Origin: JBBDXI01 sp040902425
Lineage (GTDB): Bacteria > Planctomycetota > Phycisphaerae > Phycisphaerales > UBA1924
Assembly: GCA_040902425.1 (NCBI GenBank)
Contig: JBBDXI010000043.1
Location: 1-32,440, forward strand
Direction: 5' to 3'
Length of the DNA stretch: 32,440 nt
Shown: positions 25,213 to 32,065 of the stretch, one piece after another
How positions within the stretch are numbered: position 1 is the first letter of the stretch
How the letters are laid out: the number at the start of each line of letters is the position of its first letter
Made by a program: the position numbers and the translations under genes
Notes under the pieces: generated by a model
Told to the model about the DNA's origin: nothing
Seen by the model: the letters and a program-made list of their open reading frames with translations, nothing else
Database searches by the model: none

Positions 25213-26019
25213 TCAGGTGGCCCGCCTCCGCCGGCGGAGCGCCGCCAGACCCGCCAGGGCCAGCACGCCCGCCGCGCCGGGCGCGGGGATCGCGGTGATC
25301 GTCACGCCGTCGTACAGGTTGATCCAGCCGCCGATGGGGAACAGGGGCGTCCGGCCGCGGTGGCTGATGATGATCGAGTCCCCGGCGTCGACCCCGACGT
25401 TGGTCAGGTTGACGGGCAGGAGGACCGAGTCGCCCACCGAGGGGAAGGGGTTGGGCTTGGAGACGGTCGTCGAGTAGAGGATCGACGTGAGGTTGGTGGC
25501 GGCGGTGTGCTTGGCGATGACGACATCCACATCGCCCGGCCGCCCCAGGCCGTTCAGGCCGTTCCAGTTGACCAGGAGAGTCCCGGCGACATCGACGCTG
25601 TTGCTGTTCCCCTGCAGGGGGTTGCGCCAGCGGACCATGGGGATGTTCGCGTACTCCGTCGAGACGACGTTGTGGATCAGCCGGCCGGCGAGGATGGGCG
25701 GGCTGTTGTCGTCGCCCTTGGACCAGACGCCCCATCCGGTCGCCCACCAGGCGCCGTCCCAGGTCATGAGGTTGCCGGGGTTCTCGAACCAGGGGTTGGA
25801 GGAGCCCAGCGCACCGCCGTTGGTCCACTCGTACTGCCACACCGGGGACCCGCCCACGGGACCCGGATTGCCGCTGATGCCACCCTGCGCGCTGCCGGGG
25901 ACCCAATCCGTGGTGCGCCGCCACGAGGGGTTGACCACCCCTGCCATGGAGGTGCCCGCCGCGATCGCCACCACGAGGGCCGCGCGCACGCTCTGCGTTG
26001 CGAATCCACCGGTCTTCAT
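25213..26019 (-). CDS. Secreted protein with PEP-CTERM-like sorting tail
   Basis: A 268-residue exported protein of unknown function. The ATG at 26019 (MKTGGFATQSVRAALVVAIA) follows GGAGGA, which favours it over an in-frame ATG at 26058. A signal sequence ends near AGTSMAG. The mature part is rich in Trp, Asn and Gly (WEYTNGG-type turns, WDGAWWATGWGVW) and probably forms beta structure. The tail AIPAPGAAGVLALAGLAALRRRRR is a PEP-CTERM-type anchor: a Pro-Ala-Pro motif, one hydrophobic helix and an Arg cluster. Such proteins are processed by an exosortase, which is not encoded here. A terminator follows the gene. Confidence 0.75.
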   Translation of the reverse strand: MKTGGFATQSVRAALVVAIAAGTSMAGVVNPSWRRTTDWVPGSAQGGISGNPGPVGGSPVWQYEWTNGGALGSSNPWFENPGNLMTWDGAWWATGWGVWSKGDDNSPPILAGRLIHNVVSTEYANIPMVRWRNPLQGNSNSVDVAGTLLVNWNGLNGLGRPGDVDVVIAKHTAATNLTSILYSTTVSKPNPFPSVGDSVLLPVNLTNVGVDAGDSIIISHRGRTPLFPIGGWINLYDGVTITAIPAPGAAGVLALAGLAALRRRRRAT

Positions 26020-26233
26020 CTGGTCCTCCGACGACCGAACCGTCCCTGAATGTGCCACCGGTCCGGGAGAAGGCCAGAAAGACCGCCTGATTGTTTAGGG
26101 TCCTTCCCGATTTTCGGACCTGCACCTCCCCAAGAGCGCCCCGCCGCCCCCCGCCGGCGCCGGCGCTCACGCGGGTTCGGCAGGAGTGCGGGGCCGGCCT
26201 TGGACGCCGGAACCCCCCGCCACGCCCGGGTTT

Positions 26234-26241
26234 GGTAGCAT
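26234..26241 (+). promoter_or_regulatory. -10-like element before the 26250 gene
   Basis: GGTAGCAT ends 8 nt before the ATG at 26250, the same placement as other short-leader starts here. No Shine-Dalgarno sequence is visible. Confidence 0.3.
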
Positions 26242-26249
26242 GGCGGCCC

Positions 26250-26919
26250 ATGGGCGTCGGCCGCTCCATGATCATCAGCGACGGCGGGACCGCCGCCCTT
26301 CTGGCCGCGGCCGCGGCGGCGGACCGGGGGGCCCGGTCGGCGGCGCAGCATCCTCCCGCCGTGCTCTGGCCTTTTGACATCGGTGGGGACACGCGCGTGC
26401 CCTCGCACGGCGCGGTCGGCCGTCAAGCCGAGCTGTTCGGGTTATCGGAGGTAGCCCCGGCGGAGTCGCCCGCGATCCCGGCTGCGCCCGCGCGCGGGCC
26501 CGAGGCGCTGTCGTGCATGCTGCTGCGGGCGGGGTACGCCGCCGCCGCGGCCGGCGCGGAGACCGTCGTCTGGCCGGTCAGCGCGGGGCCGGAGCTGGAC
26601 CTGGCCCTCACCGCCAGGGCGATCGACCGGGCGCTGCTGACGTCGCGCCTCGTCGCCCTCGACCTGGGCGCGGCAGCGCCGGAGTTCCGCACGCCCTACG
26701 TTGACTTCACCGACGCCCAGGTCGCGGACCTCGTCCTCGACATGGACCTGCCGGTCTGGCTGTGCTGGTGGTGGGAGGGGGGGACCTCCGCGGCCGCGGC
26801 GGAGCGGGACCGGTGGATGACCGCCCTGCGGACGGCGGGGGGGGGGGCGGGGGGAGGTCCCCGCGCCGGAGATCGTGACTCGGCCGGGCCAGCAGTCGGC
26901 GAGCCGGATTGAGGAGTGA
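26250..26919 (+). CDS. Unknown protein resembling a degenerate QueC/PP-loop enzyme, frameshifted near its end
   Basis: A protein of about 222 residues. MIISDGGTAALLAAAAAADR sits where a PP-loop enzyme would have SGGxDS but lacks the key residues. ETVVWPVSAGPELDLALTARAID and FRTPYVDFTDAQVADLVLDMDLPVWLCWW loosely recall QueC. The four-Cys zinc site of QueC is not seen. A G11 run at 26837-26847 shifts the frame: as given, the ORF ends at 26912 with a Gly/Arg tail. Removing one G gives EVPAPEIVTRPGQQSASRIE and a stop at 26917-26919, 3 nt before the next ATG, which looks more natural. The QueC relation is a weak inference. Confidence 0.5.
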
Positions 26920-26922
26920 CCC

Positions 26923-28389
26923 ATGGTGCGGATGACGATGGCGGGAGCGGCGGTGGCGGTGCTGGCGGGCGCTGCGTTGGGGCAGGACGGGGATGGCCAG
27001 GCGCTCCGGGCGCTGCTCATCACCGGCGAGAACAACCACAACTGGCGGTACACCAGCCGCTACCACAAGGACACGCTGGAGGAGACGCGCCGGTTCGTGG
27101 TGGACATCGCGGATGACCCGGCGGCGGCCCTGGCCGACGCCGACGCGCTGCAGAAGTACGCGGTGATCGTGCTGGACTACAACGGCAAGCCGTGGGGCGA
27201 GGCGGCGCAGAAGAACTTCGTGCAATACGTGGACGGGGGGAAGGGCGTGGTGGTGATCCACGCGGCCAACAACGCCTTCAAGGGGTGGGCGGAGTACGAG
27301 GCGATCTGCGGCCTGCTGTGGCGGGATGGGGCCGGGCACGGGCCGTTCCACGAGTTTGACGTGAGGTACGTGGCGAGCGCGGGCGGGGGCGGCGGGGGGG
27401 TCGGGGGGCTGCACCCGATCGTGAAGGGGCTGCCGGGGATGAAGTCGCACCCGGATGAGCTGTACCACGGGCTCTCGAACCCGCAGAACGTGAAGTTCGA
27501 GGTGCTGGCGGTGGCGGACTCGCCGCAGGAGAAGGGGGGCTCCGGGCGCGAGGAGCCGATGGCGATCGTGCTGAGCTACGGGAAGGGGCGGGTGTTCCAC
27601 ACGCCGCTGGGGCACGTGTGGGAGAAGCAGGACGCCCAGAAGCGGTCGATCGCCGACCCGCAGTTCAAGCTGCTGCTGGCGCGGGGGGCGCAGTGGGCCG
27701 CGACGGGCGAGGTGAGCATCGGCACGGAGTGGCAAGACCGGCGGGGGCACAACACGCTGACGTCGGCGGAGCGGGCGGAGGGGTGGGAGCTGCTGTTTGA
27801 CGGCCAGAGCACGCCCTCGTTCCGGGGCTTCAAGCAGAAGGGGTTCCCGGCGAAGGGGTGGGTGGTTGAAGGGGGCACGCTGCGGGTGATGAAGGGCGGG
27901 GGCGGGGGGGACATCGTCACGCTGGAGCAGTACGGGGATTTCGAGTTTGCCTGCGAGTGGAAGGCAGCGCCGAAGGCCAACAGCGGGATCATCTACCGGT
28001 CCACGGAGGATGGGGGGGCGACGTGGTCGAAGGGGCCGGAGATGCAGATACTGGACAACGCGGGGCACGGGGACGGCGTGGAGCCGCGCACGAGCGCGGG
28101 GGCGCTCTACGGGCTGGTGGCGGCGCAGCACGACGTGGTGCGGCCGGCGGGGGAGTGGAACAGCGTGCGGATCGTGGCGAAGGGGAACCGCATCGAGCAC
28201 TGGGCCAACGGGTGGAAGGTCGCGGAGTGCGAGGTGGGCGGGGCGGCGTGGGAGGCGCTGATCAAGGGAACGAAGTTCGAGAAGATGGAGGGGTTCGGGC
28301 GGGAGCCGAAGGGGCACATCGCGCTGCAGGAGCACGGGGATGATGTGTGGTTCAGGAACATCAAGGTGAGGCGGTTTGGGAGCAAATGA
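26923..28389 (+). CDS. Secreted ThuA-like plus DUF1080 (3-keto-disaccharide hydrolase-like) protein
   Basis: A 488-residue exported two-domain protein. A signal peptide (MTMAGAAVAVLAGAALGQ) is followed by a ThuA-like domain (trehalose-utilisation type, class I amidotransferase fold). Its markers are ALLITGENNHNWRYTSRYHK, VIVLDYNGKPWGE, GKGVVVIHAANNAFKGW, HPDELYHGLSNP and GRVFHTPLGHVWEK. From about residue 285 comes a DUF1080 (LamG-like) domain: GWELLFDGQSTPSFRGFKQK, YGDFEFACEWKAAPKANSGI, PAGEWNSVRIVAKGNRIEHW and GHIALQEHGDDVWFRNIKVR. The combination is common in planctomycetes and points to carbohydrate breakdown outside the cytoplasm. The start could be ATG 26923, 26932 or 26938. Its stop overlaps the next ATG (ATGA). 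Confidence 0.9.
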   Translation: MVRMTMAGAAVAVLAGAALGQDGDGQALRALLITGENNHNWRYTSRYHKDTLEETRRFVVDIADDPAAALADADALQKYAVIVLDYNGKPWGEAAQKNFVQYVDGGKGVVVIHAANNAFKGWAEYEAICGLLWRDGAGHGPFHEFDVRYVASAGGGGGGVGGLHPIVKGLPGMKSHPDELYHGLSNPQNVKFEVLAVADSPQEKGGSGREEPMAIVLSYGKGRVFHTPLGHVWEKQDAQKRSIADPQFKLLLARGAQWAATGEVSIGTEWQDRRGHNTLTSAERAEGWELLFDGQSTPSFRGFKQKGFPAKGWVVEGGTLRVMKGGGGGDIVTLEQYGDFEFACEWKAAPKANSGIIYRSTEDGGATWSKGPEMQILDNAGHGDGVEPRTSAGALYGLVAAQHDVVRPAGEWNSVRIVAKGNRIEHWANGWKVAECEVGGAAWEALIKGTKFEKMEGFGREPKGHIALQEHGDDVWFRNIKVRRFGSK

Positions 28390-28910
28390 GGCTGAGGAGC
28401 GGCGAGCGCCACCAAAGGCTGCTTTGGCTCGGGCGGTGTGGGGCCACAGCGGCGCTTGTGGCTTCGATGGTCCTTTGGCTACTCAGCGGCTGGTACGTGC
28501 TCGGCGCAGAACTGACGACGCCCAAAGCGCGATTGTTCGTTGCGGTGGAGCGAGGCGTCATCGGTCAGGAACTGGGTTGGTCAGGCGGAACCAGCTTCGG
28601 GTGGTCCATCAAATTGGTGTCGAACAGTTCGCGCTCCGGGGGCTCGCCAGATTGGCTTTGGACTGAATACGGCAGCATCCCGACAGTTTCGCCCTATTCG
28701 TTGGCGCCCGGTGGAGGATCGCAGTCGTGGGCTCCGATCTGGCCGATTGTCGTCGTCACCGGGTTCCTAAGCCTCGCGCTCTGGTTGCGGAAACGTCCAC
28801 GCCTCAGTTCTTGTGAGTGCGGCTATTCCCGCGAGGGTCTCGCTGAGGGCTCCCCCTGCCCTGAGTGTGGGAGGAGCGTGCGGGCGAAGGTCTCGACCTC
28901 GCGTTCGTAG
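28386..28910 (+). CDS. Small membrane protein with C-terminal zinc-ribbon-like Cys motif
   Basis: A 174-residue protein starting at an ATG that overlaps the stop of the ThuA-DUF1080 gene by ATGA. It has two hydrophobic segments: CGATAALVASMVLWLLSGWY near residues 17-36 and IWPIVVVTGFLSLALWL near the C-terminus. Between them lies a polar part facing one side. The tail has CECGYSREGLAEGSPCPECG, a CxC...CxxC pattern of the planctomycete type usually written CxxCGYxLxGL...CPECG. The role is unknown. Its last 88 nt overlap the convergent alpha/beta hydrolase gene, and its base use is less GC-biased than its neighbours. Confidence 0.75.
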   Translation: MRLRSGERHQRLLWLGRCGATAALVASMVLWLLSGWYVLGAELTTPKARLFVAVERGVIGQELGWSGGTSFGWSIKLVSNSSRSGGSPDWLWTEYGSIPTVSPYSLAPGGGSQSWAPIWPIVVVTGFLSLALWLRKRPRLSSCECGYSREGLAEGSPCPECGRSVRAKVSTSRS

Positions 28911-29782
28911 CGGGTCCAATCGCCGGGGAAGGTGTTGTGGTCGCCGGGGAGTTCGACCAGCGTGGCCTTCTTGCACAGGTCGCGCAGGGAGCGCCCGTGC
29001 GCGGGGGGGACCAGCGTGTCCTCGGTGCCGTGGAAGATCAGGATGGGGATATCGAGGTCGCAGAGGGCCTGGTCGGTGCGGAAGGGGTTGCGGCAGAGGA
29101 TGGGGGGGACGCCGTAGCGCCAGCAGAAGCTGCTGACGCTGGTGAAGGTGGATTCGAGGACCATGGCCGCGGGGGGGCGGGTGCGGGCGAGGTCGGCGGC
29201 GATGGCTCCGCCGACGGAGCGGCCGTGGTAGAGGAGGCGCGAGGCGTCGATGTCGGGGCGGGCGATCAGCAGGTCGTGGAAGCGGGCCATGTCGGTGGCG
29301 ATGGCGGCCTGCGAGGGGGAGCCGGCGGAGCGGCCGTAGCCGCGGTACTCCGGGAGGAGGCAGGCGAAGCCCAGGGCGGTGTAGAGCTCGGCGTGGCCGA
29401 GGGAGTCGTCGATGGACTCGGCGTTGCCGTGGAAGAAGACGGCCGCGGGCCAGCCGCCGACCCCGGGGGGCGGGTCGCCCCTGGGCTTGACGAGGAAGGC
29501 CTCGACGACGCCGCCGGACTGGAGCGGGATGGTGAGCAGCTCGGCGTTGCGCGGGAGGCGGGCCTGGCCGGTGCGCTTGGTCAGACCGGCGGGGAAGAGC
29601 AGCCGCTCCTGGAAGAAGTAGAGGTAGCCGATCCAGCAGACCCACGTGATGAGCAGGACGCGAAGGACCACGAACGCGAGGCGGCGGATCGGGTGCTTGC
29701 GCGGCTGCGTCGTGGGCGCGGAAGGACTCGCCTGGGGAGCGGGCGCAATCGGTGTGGCGGTTGGCGTCAGAGTTGAGGCCAT
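28823..29782 (-). CDS. Membrane-anchored alpha/beta hydrolase (BEM46/ABHD13-like)
   Basis: A 319-residue serine hydrolase. A Pro/Ala/Thr-rich start precedes one TM helix (LAFVVLRVLLITWVCWIGYLYFF). The hydrolase domain begins at RLLFPAGLTKRTGQARLP. It has the oxyanion motif FFHGNAESIDDSLG, YRGYGRSAGSPS, the nucleophile elbow HGRSVGG, the acid segment FHGTEDTLVPPAHG and the base in LPGDHNTFPG, so the Ser-Asp-His triad is complete. The substrate is unknown. A 9-nt-unit repeat reaches the ATG at 29782 and supplies AGGACC as a possible ribosome binding site. The 3' end overlaps the convergent zinc-ribbon gene. Confidence 0.85.
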   Translation of the reverse strand: MASTLTPTATPIAPAPQASPSAPTTQPRKHPIRRLAFVVLRVLLITWVCWIGYLYFFQERLLFPAGLTKRTGQARLPRNAELLTIPLQSGGVVEAFLVKPRGDPPPGVGGWPAAVFFHGNAESIDDSLGHAELYTALGFACLLPEYRGYGRSAGSPSQAAIATDMARFHDLLIARPDIDASRLLYHGRSVGGAIAADLARTRPPAAMVLESTFTSVSSFCWRYGVPPILCRNPFRTDQALCDLDIPILIFHGTEDTLVPPAHGRSLRDLCKKATLVELPGDHNTFPGDWTRYEREVETFARTLLPHSGQGEPSARPSRE

Positions 29783-29812
29783 ATAGGTCCTATCGGTCCT
29801 ATACGACCTATA
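29782..29812. repeat. TATAGGTCC-unit (9-nt) repeat upstream of the hydrolase gene
   Basis: TATAGGTCC, TATCGGTCC, TATACGACC, TATA. The units are partly self-complementary. On the minus strand the repeat abuts the ATG at 29782 and supplies AGGACC. Confidence 0.7.
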
Positions 29813-29840
29813 CGCGGCCGCCGATCGACTGCTCGTTGAT

Positions 29841-30833
29841 TCAGTAGACCGATTCGGGAAAGTAGTACTGCCTGGCGTTCTCCGGCGTGATCAGCTCGAC
29901 GTCGATCATCAGGTGCCGCGGCATGAACTGCATGACCTCGGCCCTCTTCCCGCCGGCCATGACCGAGTTGGCCAGGTGGATGCCCGTGGCGATCATGCTC
30001 GGCGGGTAGGTGATGTCGGCGGGGACCAGCGGGTCCTTCTCCATCACCATCTTGACCACGTCCTTCATCCCCGCCCCGCCGAAGACCCAGACCCCCTTGT
30101 CCCGCCCCTTCTCCCGCAGGGCCTGGAGGACGCCGACGAGCATGTCGTCATCCTGGGCCCAGATGGCGTCGATCTTCGGGTGCTTGGTCAGCAGCGTCTC
30201 GGTCACCTCCAGGGCCTTCTGGCGGTTCCAGTCGCCCCGCTGCGTGTCGAGGATGGTGATGCCGGGGTGGCGGGCGAAGACCTCCTTCGCGGCGTTGACG
30301 CGGTCGGTGTCCACCGTGCAGGGGATGCCGGTGAGGATGACGATGTTGCCCTTGCCGCCGAGCCGCTGGGCCATGTACTCGGCCGACTTGCGCCCGAAGG
30401 CCTTGTTGTCGCCCTCGAGGAAGATGTCGGCGACCGGTTCGAGGAAGCCGCGGTCGACGTTGACGATGAAGATGCCGCGCTCGTGGGCCGCCCTGGCAAC
30501 GGGCGTGAGCGGGCCGGACTCGGTGGCGAGGACCACCAGTGCATCGATCCCGCGGGCCATCATCGTCTCGATGTCGGCGATCTGCTTCTGCGGGCCGTTG
30601 GCGGTGACGATGGTCCACTCGCAGTCGGGGTAGAGGGCCGCGGCCTTGCGGGCCCACCAGCCGACGCCGGCGGTCCACCCGTGGTCGGCGGCGGGGATGG
30701 AGACGCCGATGCGCGGCTTGCGTGCGGAGGCCGCGGGCTGGGTTTCCGAGGGCTTGGGGCCGCTGCCGAGGTTCAGGCTGGCGGCGAGTGCGAGCAGGGT
30801 GCCGGCGGCGATGGCGGTGAGGGCTTTGAGCAT
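29841..30833 (-). CDS. Ribose-type sugar ABC transporter substrate-binding protein
   Basis: A 330-residue periplasmic binding protein of the RbsB type (Peripla_BP_4). The signal MLKALTAIAAGTLLALAASL is followed by RIGVSIPAADHGWTAGVGWW. IETMMARGIDALVVLATES, GIFIVNVDRG, GKGNIVILTGIPCTVDTDRV, DAIWAQDDDMLVGVLQAL and ITYPPSMIATGIHLANSVM are all typical of the family. The sugar is not deducible. The permease gene lies 97 nt upstream on the same strand, separated by a repeat of GGCATCGA units. No ATPase gene is adjacent. Confidence 0.9.
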   Translation of the reverse strand: MLKALTAIAAGTLLALAASLNLGSGPKPSETQPAASARKPRIGVSIPAADHGWTAGVGWWARKAAALYPDCEWTIVTANGPQKQIADIETMMARGIDALVVLATESGPLTPVARAAHERGIFIVNVDRGFLEPVADIFLEGDNKAFGRKSAEYMAQRLGGKGNIVILTGIPCTVDTDRVNAAKEVFARHPGITILDTQRGDWNRQKALEVTETLLTKHPKIDAIWAQDDDMLVGVLQALREKGRDKGVWVFGGAGMKDVVKMVMEKDPLVPADITYPPSMIATGIHLANSVMAGGKRAEVMQFMPRHLMIDVELITPENARQYYFPESVY

Positions 30834-30859
30834 GGGTGGTCTCCGGGAGCGCAGCGTGT

Positions 30860-30929
30860 CAGTGTACTCGGAGAGGAGTAATGGGGAAGAGAGGCACCGA
30901 GGCATCAGGCATCGAGGCATCGAGTACCG
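30860..30929. repeat. GGCATCGA-unit (8-nt) repeat between the sugar permease and binding-protein genes
   Basis: GCACCGA, GGCATCA, GGCATCGA, GGCATCGA, flanked by the inverted pair GTACTCGG and CGAGTACC. Shares its units and the GGGGAAGAGAGGCA flank with the imuB insertion at 3632-3672. Confidence 0.65.
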
Positions 30930-30930
30930 A

Positions 30931-31971
30931 TCAGGGCTGGCGTGCGACGGCCCGCTGGAGCAGCGCCGCGGCGATGATGACGCCGCCCTTGACCAGGTCC
31001 TGGTAGTGCCCCCCGACGCCGACCATGCTGAGCATGTTGGTGATGACGGCCAGAACGAGGACGCCGACGACGGTGCCCAGGACGGTTCCGGAGCCGCCCC
31101 GCATCTGCGTGCCGCCGATGACGACCGCGGCGATGGCGTCGAGCTCGGTGAAGAGGCCGGTGGTGCTGCTGGGGACGCTCGCGCCCATGCGGGCGGAGTA
31201 GAGCAGGGCGGCGATGCCGGTGGTGAGGCCGGCGAGGGCGAAGGCGATGAGGCGGACCGGGCCGGTGCGGATGGCGGCGTAGGCCGCGGCCCGCTCGTTG
31301 TCTCCGGTGGCCCGGACCTGCACGCCGTAGACGGTGCGGCGGAGGAGGAACGCACCGGCGGCGGCGACGGCGGCGAAGATCAGGACGGGGTAGGAGAGGA
31401 TGACGAGGCGGCCGTCGATCGAGCCGAGGGGGATGCCTCGGAAACTGAGTTCGCCGAGGGCCGCGACCTTGCTGCGGTAGGTGAAGTCGGGCTCGAAATT
31501 GCCGCCATCGGCGAGGGCGACGGCGAGGGAGCGGTACGCGGCCAGCGTGCCGAGGGTGGCGATGAACGGGGGGATGCGGCCGAGCCAGACCAGGGTGCCG
31601 TTGACGGCGCCGCCGGCAGCGCCGGCGAGGAGCATCACCGCCAGGGCCGCGCCGATGGATGTCCCGGGGGCGTAGTCGCGCCGGATCAGGGCGTCGAGGG
31701 TCATGATCCCCAGCCCCGCGGCCAGGGCCGTCAGCGCCCCGACGGAGAGGTCGATCGCCCCCGAGATGATCACGAAGGTCATGCCGACGGCGATGACGCC
31801 GACGGGGGCCGCCTGGCGGAGGATGTTGAGGAGGTTCTCGGGCTTCAGGAAGGCCCGCTGGTCGGGCTCGCGGAAGACCTGCTCGAAGAGGACGGTCGAG
31901 AGGACCAGGGCCGCCAGCGCGAGAACGGGGGCCAGGCGGGCGAGGATGGGGGCGAAGCGGGGGAGGGGCAC
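30931..31971 (-). CDS. Ribose-type sugar ABC transporter permease
   Basis: A 346-residue inner-membrane permease of the RbsC/BPD_transp_2 family. It has NLLNILRQAAPVGVIAVGMTFVIISGAIDLSVGALTALAA near the N-terminus and VNGTLVWLGRIPPFIATLGT in the middle. ATGDNERAAAYAAIRTGPVR, FTELDAIAAVVIGGTQMRGG and GTVVGVLVLAVITNMLSMVG follow. All are conserved landmarks. GTG 31971 (VPLPRFAPILARLAP) is chosen because TATCAT ends 7 nt before it. A longer frame from 32094 would overlap the divergent gene and a hairpin. The cognate ATPase is not in the window. Confidence 0.9.
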   Translation of the reverse strand: MPLPRFAPILARLAPVLALAALVLSTVLFEQVFREPDQRAFLKPENLLNILRQAAPVGVIAVGMTFVIISGAIDLSVGALTALAAGLGIMTLDALIRRDYAPGTSIGAALAVMLLAGAAGGAVNGTLVWLGRIPPFIATLGTLAAYRSLAVALADGGNFEPDFTYRSKVAALGELSFRGIPLGSIDGRLVILSYPVLIFAAVAAAGAFLLRRTVYGVQVRATGDNERAAAYAAIRTGPVRLIAFALAGLTTGIAALLYSARMGASVPSSTTGLFTELDAIAAVVIGGTQMRGGSGTVLGTVVGVLVLAVITNMLSMVGVGGHYQDLVKGGVIIAAALLQRAVARQP

Positions 31972-31978
31972 GGGGGCG

Positions 31979-31984
31979 ATGATA
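31979..31984 (-). promoter_or_regulatory. -10-like element before the sugar permease
   Basis: GGTATCAT on the minus strand ends 7 nt before the GTG at 31971, fitting the short-leader pattern of this window. Confidence 0.3.
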
Positions 31985-32000
31985 CCGGAGTGGTGGGTTC

Positions 32001-32033
32001 GCACGGGCAAGCCGAAGACGGCTTGCCCATGCC
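32001..32033. repeat. GGGCAAGCC hairpin between the divergent sugar permease and decarboxylase genes
   Basis: GCACGGGCAAGCCG, loop, CGGCTTGCCCATGCC. Same stem as at 8546-8578. It sits between the two promoters. Confidence 0.7.
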
Positions 32034-32050
32034 ACCCAATCCCCGACCGG

Positions 32051-32057
32051 TTACCCT
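32051..32057 (+). promoter_or_regulatory. -10-like element before the UDP-glucuronate decarboxylase gene
   Basis: GGTTACCCT ends 8 nt before the ATG at 32066 and is identical to the element before xseA. There is no Shine-Dalgarno sequence in the 8-nt gap. Confidence 0.4.
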
Positions 32058-32065
32058 GTGCCACC

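Noticed and set aside
26931..28335. Minus-strand frame opposite the ThuA-DUF1080 gene
   Set aside because: Low-complexity Arg/Pro/Leu translation; the plus strand shows clear domains.
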